Source: Planctomycetaceae bacterium (GTDB taxonomy: Bacteria; Planctomycetota; Planctomycetia; Pirellulales; Pirellulaceae). From it: DNA of 64,000 bases. The notes under the pieces are model-generated. The model saw nothing but the letters and a program-made list of their open reading frames with translations. It was not told the origin of the DNA and ran no database searches. Position 1 is the stretch's first letter. Each line of letters begins with the position of its first letter. The position numbers and the translations under genes were made by a program. Where the stretch lies: the NCBI GenBank assembly GCA_012729315.1, contig JAAYDI010000194.1:1-64000 (forward strand), in the 5' to 3' direction. Shown here one piece after another: positions 51,253 to 59,676 of the stretch.

Positions 51253-52674
51253 TCAGTTCAATGCCTGCAGCAACTCGCTCACCGTCGCCTGAGCGTCACC
51301 GAGCAGGAGGATGGTTTTCGGGTTATCGTACAGTGGGTTGTGGACACCGGAATACCCGGGTTGATCGTCCAGGTTGCACACCACTACCTGGCCGGCCTCG
51401 TGGGCTGCCAGGATCGGCATGCCGGAGATGGGTGTGCCTTCGACCCGGATCGCCGCCGGGTTGACCACATCGCACGCCCCCACGATCAGCACCAGGTCGG
51501 TGGCCGGGAACTCCCCGTTGATCTCCGGCAGGTCGAACAACAGGTCCGGGTCGGCATCGGCTTCGGCCAGCAGCACGTGCATGTGCCCCGGCATGCGGCC
51601 AGCGATCGGGTGAATGGCGAATTTCACATCCTTGCCCAGCTGGCAGAGCCGGTTGGCCACGTTCACTACGGCAAACTGGGCGTGCGCGAGTGCCATCCCG
51701 TAGCCCGGGATGATGATGACGCGTTGAGCGTCCTGGACCGCCGCGACGGCCCGGGACAGCGGCGTGCCGGCGGGCGCTGCCGCCGGCTCGGACGCGGCGG
51801 CCGTCTGGGCCGCGTCCTGGGGAACGCTCTCGGCTGGAGGCGACGCGTCCTGAGCGTGACGCACGGTGCTCCCCGTCAGGATTGCCCCCAGGTGACGGTT
51901 CATGGCCCGGCACATGGCATGGGTGAGAATCAGCCCTGACGCCGCGACGGTGGCCCCGCACGCGATGACCATCCGGTTCTGGACCACGATACCGCAAAAC
52001 GATGCGGCGACGCCCGACAAGGCATTGAGCCAGGAGATCAGCACGGGCATGTCCGCTCCACCGACCCGGATTGCCGTGGCGACCCCGAACAAGCCGGCCA
52101 CGCCGAACAGGCCGGCCGTCAGGCCGGCCGCCCACGCGCTGTTGCCGGTCAGCAGCGCTGCGGTCAGCGCGACCATCACGGCGGCCGCCGCGGCCAGATA
52201 CCAGTTGTGTTTCGCCAGCTGTACGGGGGCCTGCCTGAGCAGCATGGCGAGCTTCCCTCCGGCCACCGCGCTGCCACCGAATGTGATGGCGCCCACAACC
52301 AGGCCGAGCACGGCGGAACCCTCGACCACGCACGAGGTGCCCGGGGTTTGACGCGCCAGCTCGACGGCCGACACGATGGCTGCCGCCAATCCCCCGGCGC
52401 CGTTCTGGAACGCCACCAGGGCGGGAATCTGGGTCATGTTCACTCCCCGCGAGATATACCACCCGGCGGCCGAACCGGCGGCCAGCGCCAGAGCCACGAT
52501 CACCAGCGAATGGAGCGGATTCTGGCTGACCGAAATCACGATGGCGGCCAGCACGGCCAATGCCACTCCGATGTTGCCTGAGCGGGCCGCGCGCGGGCTG
52601 CGAAACCGCGCGATCCCCACCAGGAAGATCGCCAGTACCAACAGGTCGACTAGCAGCAGCAGGTTCATCTTCAT
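51253..52674 (-). CDS. pntB: NAD(P) transhydrogenase subunit beta
   Basis: 473 residues, the usual size. Eight or nine hydrophobic segments occupy the N-terminal 270 residues, then a Pro/Ala linker (about 275-310), then the NADP-binding domain III: I-I-I-P-G-Y-G-M-A-L-A-H-A-Q, A-G-R-M-P-G-H-M-H-V-L-L-A-E-A, V-V-V-C-N-L-D-D-Q-P-G-Y-S-G-V and G-D-A-Q-A-T-V-S-E-L. It couples proton movement to hydride transfer between NADH and NADP+ in the inner membrane. It is three bases after pntAB. Confidence 0.96.
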   Translation of the reverse strand: MKMNLLLLVDLLVLAIFLVGIARFRSPRAARSGNIGVALAVLAAIVISVSQNPLHSLVIVALALAAGSAAGWYISRGVNMTQIPALVAFQNGAGGLAAAIVSAVELARQTPGTSCVVEGSAVLGLVVGAITFGGSAVAGGKLAMLLRQAPVQLAKHNWYLAAAAAVMVALTAALLTGNSAWAAGLTAGLFGVAGLFGVATAIRVGGADMPVLISWLNALSGVAASFCGIVVQNRMVIACGATVAASGLILTHAMCRAMNRHLGAILTGSTVRHAQDASPPAESVPQDAAQTAAASEPAAAPAGTPLSRAVAAVQDAQRVIIIPGYGMALAHAQFAVVNVANRLCQLGKDVKFAIHPIAGRMPGHMHVLLAEADADPDLLFDLPEINGEFPATDLVLIVGACDVVNPAAIRVEGTPISGMPILAAHEAGQVVVCNLDDQPGYSGVHNPLYDNPKTILLLGDAQATVSELLQALN

Positions 52675-52677
52675 CGG

Positions 52678-52965
52678 TTAGTCTCGCGTCTTGAACAGCT
52701 TCAGCATCCGGTCTGTCACGGCGAACCCGCCCAGCATGTTGAACGCGCCTGCCGCGATGGCGATCGCCCCCAGAGCCTGGATGCACCAGCTCGTCTCCAC
52801 CTCGCCCGAGAACAACAGCAGGCCACCCAGCACGGTGATTCCCGACACCGCGTTGGTCATCGACATTAACGGCGTGTGCAGACGCGGCGGAACCTTGAGG
52901 ATCAACACCACGCCCACCAGAAACGTGACCAGAAAGACCCCGACGAGTACGAGGATGTCAACCAT
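52678..52965 (-). CDS. pntAB: NAD(P) transhydrogenase subunit alpha part 2 (membrane part)
   Basis: 95 residues from ATG 52965. Three hydrophobic helices: V-G-V-F-L-V-T-F-L-V-G-V-V-L-I-L, L-M-S-M-T-N-A-V-S-G-I-T-V-L-G-G-L-L-L and A-L-G-A-I-A-I-A-A-G-A-F-N-M-L-G-G. This is the split form of the alpha subunit, where the membrane domain is a separate protein. The S-M-T-N-A-V-S-G motif is conserved. It lies between the two other subunit genes. Confidence 0.94.
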   Translation of the reverse strand: MVDILVLVGVFLVTFLVGVVLILKVPPRLHTPLMSMTNAVSGITVLGGLLLFSGEVETSWCIQALGAIAIAAGAFNMLGGFAVTDRMLKLFKTRD

Positions 52966-52984
52966 GATCGTAGTCTGCCTCCCG

Positions 52985-54166
52985 TCAGTTGTGCCCGGCC
53001 GCCTGGTCGGACTGTTGCATGGCATGCAGCGCGCCGCGGTGCAGAATCTGACCCTGACGCGTCACCAGCGTATGCTGCACGATGTCATCCTCCCAATCGG
53101 GCTTGTCGAGCCCCTTCTTGAAGAGGTTCTGCACGTAGTGCAGGATGTTGTTCGCATACAACCAGCTGGCGTGGACAGGCATGGAGCCCGGGATGTTCGA
53201 CTTCCCGCAGATGTGCACCTGGTGTTGCAGGCTGGTGTGGCCGGGCTCGGTGATCGCACAGTTGCCCCCCTGGTCGATCGACACGTCAACGATGACGGAG
53301 CCCGGCTTCATGTCTCGCACCATCTCCTGCGTGACCAGCACGGGGGCCACTTCGCCCGATACGAGTGCGCTGAGGATGACGATATCCGCTTCCAGAACAT
53401 GCGGCGCGATGGCGGCACGTTCCTGGGCGAGCCATTCCGGGGGCAGAGCCCGCGTGTAGCCATGGGCGTCAATGGCGATTTCGGGCGGCACGTCGAACCC
53501 GGCGATCTTGGCGCCCAGGCTGTCGGCCGCCTTGCGGGCGTCTTCCCGCACGTCCACCGCCTTGATCGATCCCCCCAGCCGCTTCGCCGTCGCGATGGCC
53601 TGCAGCCCCACCACGCCGATGCCGATCACGAGGAACTTGGACGCCTTGATCGTTCCGATCGCGGTCCCGAGCGTCGGGATGATCTTGGGGAACAGATTGG
53701 CCGCGATCAGCACGGACTTGTAGCCCGCAATCGTACTCATGGACGTCAACGCATCCATGGGCTGGGCCCGCGAGATGCGCGGGATGCCGTCCATCGTCAG
53801 CGCGGTGATGTTCCGCCGAGCCAGCGTGCGGACCATGTCATGATTGTCCGGCGCTGCAGGATGGAGAAACGTGATGAGCGTCGCGCCTTCGCGAAGCAGT
53901 TCGGCCTCATGGCGGCCTAACGCAGCGTTGTGCCACGGTTGCTTGACCTTGAGCACCAGGTCCGCCTGGCTGTACACGCTCAGCGCGTCGGGCACCAGCC
54001 GCGCGCCGGCCTCCTGGTACTCTTGATCCGATCGGAGTGCACCTTCACCCGCACCGGATTGCACGACAACTTCACATCCCATCTGCACGTATTCGCGCAC
54101 CGTCTCGGGAATCGCCGCCACGCGCGATTCCTGATCGAGAATCTCCGTCGGAACGCCGATGATCAT
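52985..54166 (-). CDS. pntAA: NAD(P) transhydrogenase subunit alpha part 1 (NAD-binding)
   Basis: 393 residues from ATG 54166, with AAGGAG well placed. M-I-I-G-V-P-T-E is the standard start shared with alanine dehydrogenase. G-Y-K-S-V-L-I-A-A and V-I-G-I-G-V-V-G-L-Q-A are NAD-site motifs, and V-S-I-D-Q-G-G-N-C is conserved. The soluble domain I hydride donor of the transhydrogenase. The adjacent pntAB and pntB exclude a stand-alone alanine dehydrogenase. First gene of the pnt operon. Confidence 0.95.
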   Translation of the reverse strand: MIIGVPTEILDQESRVAAIPETVREYVQMGCEVVVQSGAGEGALRSDQEYQEAGARLVPDALSVYSQADLVLKVKQPWHNAALGRHEAELLREGATLITFLHPAAPDNHDMVRTLARRNITALTMDGIPRISRAQPMDALTSMSTIAGYKSVLIAANLFPKIIPTLGTAIGTIKASKFLVIGIGVVGLQAIATAKRLGGSIKAVDVREDARKAADSLGAKIAGFDVPPEIAIDAHGYTRALPPEWLAQERAAIAPHVLEADIVILSALVSGEVAPVLVTQEMVRDMKPGSVIVDVSIDQGGNCAITEPGHTSLQHQVHICGKSNIPGSMPVHASWLYANNILHYVQNLFKKGLDKPDWEDDIVQHTLVTRQGQILHRGALHAMQQSDQAAGHN

Positions 54167-55118
54167 ATGCCATCTCCTTGGTCGCTCCGGCCAGCTGTGG
54201 GAGGTGAACAGCATGTGCGACGGGTTGGGCACCGTCCCAGACAGATCACTTCGCCTCGCCGCACAGCGGAAACTGGTATCATGCGCTGGCCGCCGCCCGT
54301 GATTATAAGAAGTGTGCACTGCCGTGGCGACTAGCCAAGCGCGCCAGTACTCGCGCTGGATAGCAGTGTGCCTGCAGTGTGCTTGCAGCGTAGCAGTGTG
54401 ATTGTATCGGGTGTGCGGCCAGAAGTAGAATGATGGGCTGTCTCTTACGGTGCAGCACCCCTGGTGCAGGGTCGCCAACCTGACACAGGGTTCGCAGCGA
54501 GAAGTAAACCGTTAATGCGAAGTGGCTCACCGGTGCAACAAATGTCAAAACCGGCGCCAGGGCCGTTTCTTCGGGCCTTTCACCACGCCAGTATGCAACA
54601 GACTCCTAAGGTTGTACGCATCGGAAGCAGGCACTCTGACTCCGGCCGGCCTGCGGCACATGCCACGCAGTACGCCACGCGCGGTTTGTTGCGGCCCCGG
54701 TGGCCGCCGGTTAGTTGGCTACCTTACGGCTCGGCCGCCCCCATCGTGTACGGTTCCCTGCCCAGGGTGCGCCGCGGAAGCGCGGCGACCCCTGGGCTTT
54801 GGAGTGTAACGCCTTCGGCGTATTCAGAAGCTCGGCATGACATTGGCGCGTTCCCACGGAAAGAGGCTGTACCCGGCTCACTTGGCGGTGGCGCTCGCCG
54901 GCCGCTGACGCTGGATTTGCCGAGAAATGCTGCGATACCAATTCGTCGCCGTTCCGCCACGCGACCAAAACAACCGCATATTCCGGACACTCTTCGAACA
55001 CCTGCTGGACGTCGCTACCTAATCCCCTAAAGTGCAGTTACGGTGGGGGCGGCGGATTCTGGCGCCAGTGCGGCATGTACTGCTGCCACCGCCCGGAGAT
55101 TCATGGGGGATGTGTTGC
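54167..55118. other. Long non-coding region with CACACTGC repeats and a hairpin
   Basis: About 950 bases. CACACTGC on the minus strand occurs about three times within roughly 54355-54400. A strong hairpin lies at 54761-54796 with a small one at 54809-54821. The open frames that cross it are Arg/Pro-rich and lack any motif, so I do not call genes. It must contain the pntAA promoter (left side) and the mogA promoter (right side). Confidence 0.55.
54761..54821. repeat. Strong hairpin plus small ACGCC..GGCGT hairpin, repeat-like
   Basis: CCCAGGGTGCGCCGCG (54761-54776) and CGCGGCGACCCCTGGG (54781-54796) pair over 16 positions with two central mismatches and a GAAG loop. ACGCC (54809-54813) and GGCGT (54817-54821) form a second stem with loop TTC, similar in core to the dispersed hairpins at 25296 and 50331. 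Confidence 0.6.
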
Positions 55119-55667
55119 ATGGCCGCTGGCATGGCTTGTCATATCGGCATTCTGACGGTTTCGGATCGGGTCAGTCGTGGTGAGTACGCCGATCGTGGTG
55201 GTCCCGCGATTGACGATTATCTCACGGACGTGCTCAGCTCGCCCTGGAAAGCTGTTGCGCGCGTGGTGCCCGACGAGTTGCCGCGGGTGTGTGACGCGTT
55301 GTGTGACATGGTCGATAACGCAGGCTGCTGTCTGGTGATTACGACGGGGGGCACTGGCCCGGCGCCGCGCGACATAACGCCGGAAGCCACGGAATCGGTC
55401 TGCCAGAAGATGATGCCCGGTTTCGGCGAGCTGATGCGGCAAGTCTCGCTGCAGAAGGTGCCGACCGCCATCCTGTCTCGCCAGACGGCCGGGATTCGCG
55501 GTACGTGCCTGATCGTCAACCTGCCGGGCCAGCCTCGCGCCATTGTCGAATGCCTGGACGCCGTGTTTCCGGCGATTCCCTACTGCCTGGATCTGATCGG
55601 TGGTCCGTACCTGACCACCAGAGAACCGCGTCTGGTGGCCTATCGGCCGAAGAAGCCGAAGAAGTAG
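55119..55667 (+). CDS. mogA: Molybdopterin adenylyltransferase MogA
   Basis: 182 residues from ATG 55119, the best placed of three nearby ATGs (55110, 55119, 55131). I-G-I-L-T-V-S-D-R-V-S-R-G opens the MogA/MoaB fold. V-I-T-T-G-G-T-G-P-A-P-R-D-I-T-P-E-A-T is the signature motif that binds the pterin phosphate. L-P-G-Q-P-R-A-I-V-E-C is the second conserved block. It adenylates molybdopterin before molybdenum insertion. No other moa/moe gene or molybdoenzyme is in the window. Confidence 0.9.
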   Translation: MAAGMACHIGILTVSDRVSRGEYADRGGPAIDDYLTDVLSSPWKAVARVVPDELPRVCDALCDMVDNAGCCLVITTGGTGPAPRDITPEATESVCQKMMPGFGELMRQVSLQKVPTAILSRQTAGIRGTCLIVNLPGQPRAIVECLDAVFPAIPYCLDLIGGPYLTTREPRLVAYRPKKPKK

Positions 55668-55736
55668 AGCAGCGCGTACCGGCCTGCGTTCTGCGTGAGC
55701 GCCTCGTGCGTTGGAGGAGAGGAGGCACGTCAGCCG

Positions 55737-56957
55737 TCACTTGGCCTGGCACCGCCGCAGCGACATCAGCGCGAAGGCGGTCCCGTACTGCTGGTGGTAG
55801 TTGTACAGCGGGTAGTCCCACCAGGACCCGTCCTTCTCCTGCAGGCTCAGCAATACAGTCGCCAGGTGTGCCTGGAACTCACCTTGCTCGTCGGCCGGCA
55901 GCTGTTCGATACAGAGGGCCGCATAGTAATGGCCGTAGTAGTAGAAGTAGCCGGCGACCTGGAACCAGGACTCGTGCGGGATGGGGCGTTTGCGGCCGAT
56001 GCTGAGCCACCCGTTGCGCGCAAACAGACGGTGGAGCCAGGTCTTGAGCACTTCGTCCGTGATGCGCTGGTCGCCCCAAATTCGGAGTGCCAGGTTGCAG
56101 GCCTGCGACCGCCCCAGGCTGCCAGCCGGGCGGTTGATCAGCTGCATCGGCTGGTATTTCATGTACTCGCCATACAGGTAGCTGAAGTCCGGTTTCTGCT
56201 GGCGGTAGAGCGATGCCAGCGCTCGCTGGGTGAGTTTCTCGGGGGGCGGGGCCCCGATCTGCTGTGCTTCATGGAACGCCACGAGCACGGTGGCGGACAG
56301 GAAACTGGTTGAATCGGTCGCCGGTTTCTGGCTCCCGACGCGGAAGTCATAGTAGCCCCAGCCGCCATCGACCGACTCGTACCGTTCCAGATAGTCATAC
56401 TGTGTCCGCAGCAGTTCGAGGATCTGCTGCTGCTTCTCCGGCTGGCCGGCGTGCCGCCGGAACATCTGTACCAGCGCGTGGATCGCGTAGCCGTGTCCCC
56501 ACACATTGTAGATCGCCACCTCGTCCGCCCGGCGCAGGACCGGCAGGTTGGCGAACAGCCATTGTTCACCGCGATCGATTGCGGCGGGCACCTCCGCGCG
56601 GTCTGAGCGAACTTCGATCAGCGCGCTGATGCACATCGCCGTCACGGCGGTGCGAAACGCATGGTGGGCGCCGGGGACAGGCGCGTAGACATTCAGCCCC
56701 TTGGTGCGTTCAGGGGTACCCCACGAACCGTCCGGGTTCTGGTCGGCCAGCAGGAACTGGACACCGCGCTCGATGGCCTCCTGGATCGCGGCCTCCTCCG
56801 GCATGGCCACCGGCGCCAGCGTGGGCACCTTCGTGCCAGGCGCCTCGGGTGCTGCAACCGGGTCCTGTCCCAACGCGCCGGACGCGACCGACAACAGGAG
56901 CATCAGCCCGCCGGTGACCCACAGGCCACCCCGGTATGTCGCCTGGCGAATGATCAT
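55737..56957 (-). CDS. Exported prenyltransferase/squalene-cyclase-repeat protein
   Basis: 406 residues with a signal peptide (G-L-M-L-L-L-S-V-A-S-G-A-L-G). Repeats of the alpha-alpha toroid type are visible: G-V-Q-F-L-L-A-D-Q-N-P-D-G-S-W-G (about 67-82), Y-E-S-V-D-G-G-W-G-Y-Y-D-F (about 195-207), and L-Q-E-K-D-G-S-W-W-D-Y-P (near the C-terminus). The QW-like motifs are those of squalene-hopene cyclase repeats, but the protein is half the size of a cyclase and lacks a D-x-D-D acid motif. A binding or scaffold role outside the cytoplasm is more likely than terpene cyclisation. Confidence 0.8.
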   Translation of the reverse strand: MIIRQATYRGGLWVTGGLMLLLSVASGALGQDPVAAPEAPGTKVPTLAPVAMPEEAAIQEAIERGVQFLLADQNPDGSWGTPERTKGLNVYAPVPGAHHAFRTAVTAMCISALIEVRSDRAEVPAAIDRGEQWLFANLPVLRRADEVAIYNVWGHGYAIHALVQMFRRHAGQPEKQQQILELLRTQYDYLERYESVDGGWGYYDFRVGSQKPATDSTSFLSATVLVAFHEAQQIGAPPPEKLTQRALASLYRQQKPDFSYLYGEYMKYQPMQLINRPAGSLGRSQACNLALRIWGDQRITDEVLKTWLHRLFARNGWLSIGRKRPIPHESWFQVAGYFYYYGHYYAALCIEQLPADEQGEFQAHLATVLLSLQEKDGSWWDYPLYNYHQQYGTAFALMSLRRCQAK

Positions 56958-57002
56958 GGGTGTACGATCTCCTTCGTGCTGCGTCCCACGGCGTGCTCTG
57001 CC

Positions 57003-58487
57003 TTACGGCGTCTCTGGTTTCTGGAGCAGGATCTCCTCACCCGCCTGAAGCCCCTGGAGAATCTCCCAGGTCTGATCCGACTTCTGGCCGACGACGACCT
57101 TGCGTTCTTCCGGCTTGTCGGCCGCCGTCTTGACATACACGAGGTTGCGTTCGCCGTCGGCCGGATTTTCGAACACGGCGGCGGCGGGCACCGTGAGCGC
57201 GTCCTGCTTCTCGTAGGCGATCAGTTTCAGAGTGCAGGCCATGCCGGGTACGACCGGCTTGGCCTGTTCGTCGAGCGTCACGCGCACATAGCCATCGAAG
57301 GTGCCTGGCCCGATGGGGAACGGCGACACGTGTTCGACCACGCTGGGCAGATTCATCTCCGGATAGCCGGCGGGGATGGCCGTCCCCGCGACCCCCTTGG
57401 TCAGGCGATGCAGGTCTTTTTCGGTGACGTCTGCCCGCACGCGTAGCGGTCGTGGAGCGACGATCGTGATGAACACGTTGTTGGCCTGCAGCTTGCCCCC
57501 TTCCTGAAGCTGGTTGGCCAGGGTGTCAACGCCGGGCCACTTGCCGCGTGTGCAGCGGCCGTAGTACACGTATCCATCCGCCGGCGACTCGACGGCCATG
57601 ATCTGGCGGTCGGCCATCAACTCCTCGATCTTCCGCTCGGCACGCTGGATGTCGACGACTTGCTTGGCGCGTTCCAGCTGTTGCTTCTCGAACTGCACGG
57701 GCAGCGTGGCACGCGTCTTGGCCAGCGCGATCTCGGCGCGTTTCGCCGCATCGGTCAACTGCTGCTCCTGCCGCGGAATCTCCTGCTCCAGCGTCCGTTT
57801 GGTGCGCAACTCCGTCGACTTGAGATAGAACTTGCTCTGTTCCACTTCGTTGCGCGCCCGCTTGAGTACGATCTCTTCCGTCTCTTCAGTCAGATCGTCG
57901 GCTTTGTACATCTGCTCGAGCTGTTTGAGTTCCTCCTCCGCATACTCCAGCGACTGCTGCGACCTCTTTAACGTGTATTTCGCCGTTTCCTCCAGGAACG
58001 AGCGGTTGATCTTCAAGAAGTAGTTCAGTTCCTCGTCGGCGATCTTCTTGGCCAGCGCGCTGGCCTCCAGGTCCAGGGGGAGGGTTGTCTTGGTGGTGTC
58101 GAGTTCCGTGTCGGTCATCTGGAGCGCCAGCTTGCTGAGCTGGAGCGCTTTCTCCTGGTCCTGCAGTTGCTCGTCGATCTCCTTCATGTCGAGCCATACC
58201 AGGGTCTCCCCCTTCTGGACGCGCTTCCCATGCGGGACCGCCTTGAGCACAGTGAAAGTGGACCAGGTCTTGGGGGCCAGCGCCACAGGCCAGGTCTCTT
58301 CCGCCTCGAAGGTTCCAGCCACCTCCACTACGATCTTGAACGGTTCCTGCTTGACCTTGTGTGTACCGCTGGTGGCGGCGGCCGGCTGCGCAGGCTCCGG
58401 CTTCGGCTGCTCCTGCCCGAAGCTCCCGGGGACGACGGTCAGCAGACACAAGACGATCGCGCAAAGGTACATACCAGAACGCGTCAT
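57003..58487 (-). CDS. Exported HlyD/MFP-like adaptor with long coiled coil
   Basis: 494 residues from ATG 58487, with AGGAG eight bases upstream. Signal peptide C-A-I-V-L-C-L-L-T-V-V-P-G. The barrel-sandwich halves (G-K-R-V-Q-K-G-E-T-L-V-W-L-D and V-E-S-P-A-D-G-Y-V-Y-Y-G) flank a long coiled coil (about 120-270, rich in Lys/Glu/Leu heptads). A C-terminal region (A-L-T-V-P-A-A-A-V-F) is typical of membrane-fusion proteins. No ABC or RND pump gene is adjacent. It is 45 bases upstream of the squalene-repeat gene on the same strand, so the two may work together. Confidence 0.82.
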   Translation of the reverse strand: MTRSGMYLCAIVLCLLTVVPGSFGQEQPKPEPAQPAAATSGTHKVKQEPFKIVVEVAGTFEAEETWPVALAPKTWSTFTVLKAVPHGKRVQKGETLVWLDMKEIDEQLQDQEKALQLSKLALQMTDTELDTTKTTLPLDLEASALAKKIADEELNYFLKINRSFLEETAKYTLKRSQQSLEYAEEELKQLEQMYKADDLTEETEEIVLKRARNEVEQSKFYLKSTELRTKRTLEQEIPRQEQQLTDAAKRAEIALAKTRATLPVQFEKQQLERAKQVVDIQRAERKIEELMADRQIMAVESPADGYVYYGRCTRGKWPGVDTLANQLQEGGKLQANNVFITIVAPRPLRVRADVTEKDLHRLTKGVAGTAIPAGYPEMNLPSVVEHVSPFPIGPGTFDGYVRVTLDEQAKPVVPGMACTLKLIAYEKQDALTVPAAAVFENPADGERNLVYVKTAADKPEERKVVVGQKSDQTWEILQGLQAGEEILLQKPETP

Positions 58488-58579
58488 GGAAGCATCTCCT
58501 CTTGAGGTGTACAGGGGGCAACCCGTGGTGCGCACATGTCCAACTGTACGCCATCGTAATCCAGGGGAGTACCGAATGC

Positions 58580-59509
58580 CTAGCGGGGCAGGGGGGCCGG
58601 AACCCGCTGCCCCTCCCCCAGCCGGATCTCAAACAGCTTCGGCCAGTCCTTGCCCGTCACAAACAGCCGCTGATGCTGCGCATCGTAGGCGATCCCGTTG
58701 AGAACCGCATCGCGGTGCGGGCGCTGACCGGCCGGCCAGAGACGGGTCAGGTCGATCCAGCCGAGCACCCGCCCGGTCGCCGGCGAAATCCGGACAATCT
58801 GGTCCTCGTACCAGACGTTGGCGTAGATCTCCCCCTCTACATACTCCAGTTCGTTCAGCCGGTTGATCCGGCGCGAGCCATCCCGTACCACAAGCTGACG
58901 CTGTACCGTGAATGTCGCCGGATCGAGGAACCGGAGCGTGGCCGTCCCATCGCTCATGATCAGCTGGCGGCCATCGCAGGTCAGCCCCCAGCCTTCACCC
59001 TGGTAGGAGCGGCGCTGTAGCTCGTGGAACGTCGCCGGATCGTAGTAAATGGCCGTGCGGTTCTTCCAGGTGAGCTGGATCAGCTGATTCTCCCAGAAAG
59101 TGATCCCCTCACCAAACAGATCGGCGCTGAGGTTGTGCTGCTGCAGCACTCGGCCCGTCTCCAATTCCACCTTGCGCAGCGACGACTCCCCATAGTTCCC
59201 TGTTCCTTCGTACAGCAGACCGTCACGGAAGACGAGACCCTGACAGAATGCCCGCGGGTCGTGGGGAAACGACTGCACCACCGTGACACCCTGCAGCGGG
59301 GCCCGCGACGGACGCTCCCCACTCCGCTGCCAGACGACCAGCCCGATGGCCAACAGCATAACTGCCATGGCGACGGCCAACGGTCGCTGCCAGCGCACGC
59401 CAGCTGGCCCCGCCACGTCGTCCGGTGCCGACGCCGCTGCGGGCCGCGGGCGTCTCGTCGCAGAGAGTTGCTGTTTCACAGGCGATACGTGTGTGGTCAC
59501 GGATACCAA
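58580..59509 (-). CDS. Glutaminyl-peptide cyclotransferase (glutamine cyclotransferase)
   Basis: 309 residues with one N-terminal membrane span (A-V-A-M-A-V-M-L-L-A-I-G-L-V-V-W). The body is the five-bladed propeller of plant/bacterial glutamine cyclotransferases: F-C-Q-G-L-V-F-R-D-G-L-L-Y-E-G-T-G, F-G-E-G-I-T-F-W-E-N-Q, S-Y-Q-G-E-G-W-G-L-T-C-D-G and L-N-E-L-E-Y-V-E-G-E-I-Y-A-N-V-W near residues 210-225, and V-L-N-G-I-A-Y-D...L-F-V-T-G-K-D-W-P. It forms pyroglutamate at N-terminal Gln, probably on exported peptides. It precedes the HlyD-like gene. Confidence 0.9.
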   Translation of the reverse strand: MVSVTTHVSPVKQQLSATRRPRPAAASAPDDVAGPAGVRWQRPLAVAMAVMLLAIGLVVWQRSGERPSRAPLQGVTVVQSFPHDPRAFCQGLVFRDGLLYEGTGNYGESSLRKVELETGRVLQQHNLSADLFGEGITFWENQLIQLTWKNRTAIYYDPATFHELQRRSYQGEGWGLTCDGRQLIMSDGTATLRFLDPATFTVQRQLVVRDGSRRINRLNELEYVEGEIYANVWYEDQIVRISPATGRVLGWIDLTRLWPAGQRPHRDAVLNGIAYDAQHQRLFVTGKDWPKLFEIRLGEGQRVPAPLPR

Positions 59510-59601
59510 GCCGTTGCCGGAATGCGATACCTACGGCATCCGGCACCCGGCAGCAGGATCGGCTAAAATCAAGCTGCTGGTTGCTGCGCGCTGCCGCGGA
59601 C

Positions 59602-59622
59602 TTATGAGTTATGAGTAATGAG
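59602..59622. repeat. Three 7-bp units TTATGAG/TAATGAG
   Basis: TTATGAG (59602-59608), TTATGAG (59609-59615), TAATGAG (59616-59622), in the leader of the EboE gene. Confidence 0.75.
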
Positions 59623-59676
59623 TTATTACGGATTCCCGCGCTGCGAGCAAGAGACAATCGGACAATCGCCGTTTCC

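Noticed and set aside
52985-54166. Alanine dehydrogenase
   Set aside because: The N-terminus is similar, but the adjacent pntAB and pntB genes identify it as the transhydrogenase alpha subunit.
54464-55030. 188-codon plus-strand frame in the long gap before mogA
   Set aside because: It runs through the hairpin at 54761-54796 and is Arg/Pro/Ser-rich with no motif.
55737-56957. Squalene-hopene cyclase
   Set aside because: About half the needed length, has a signal peptide and lacks the D-x-D-D catalytic motif.
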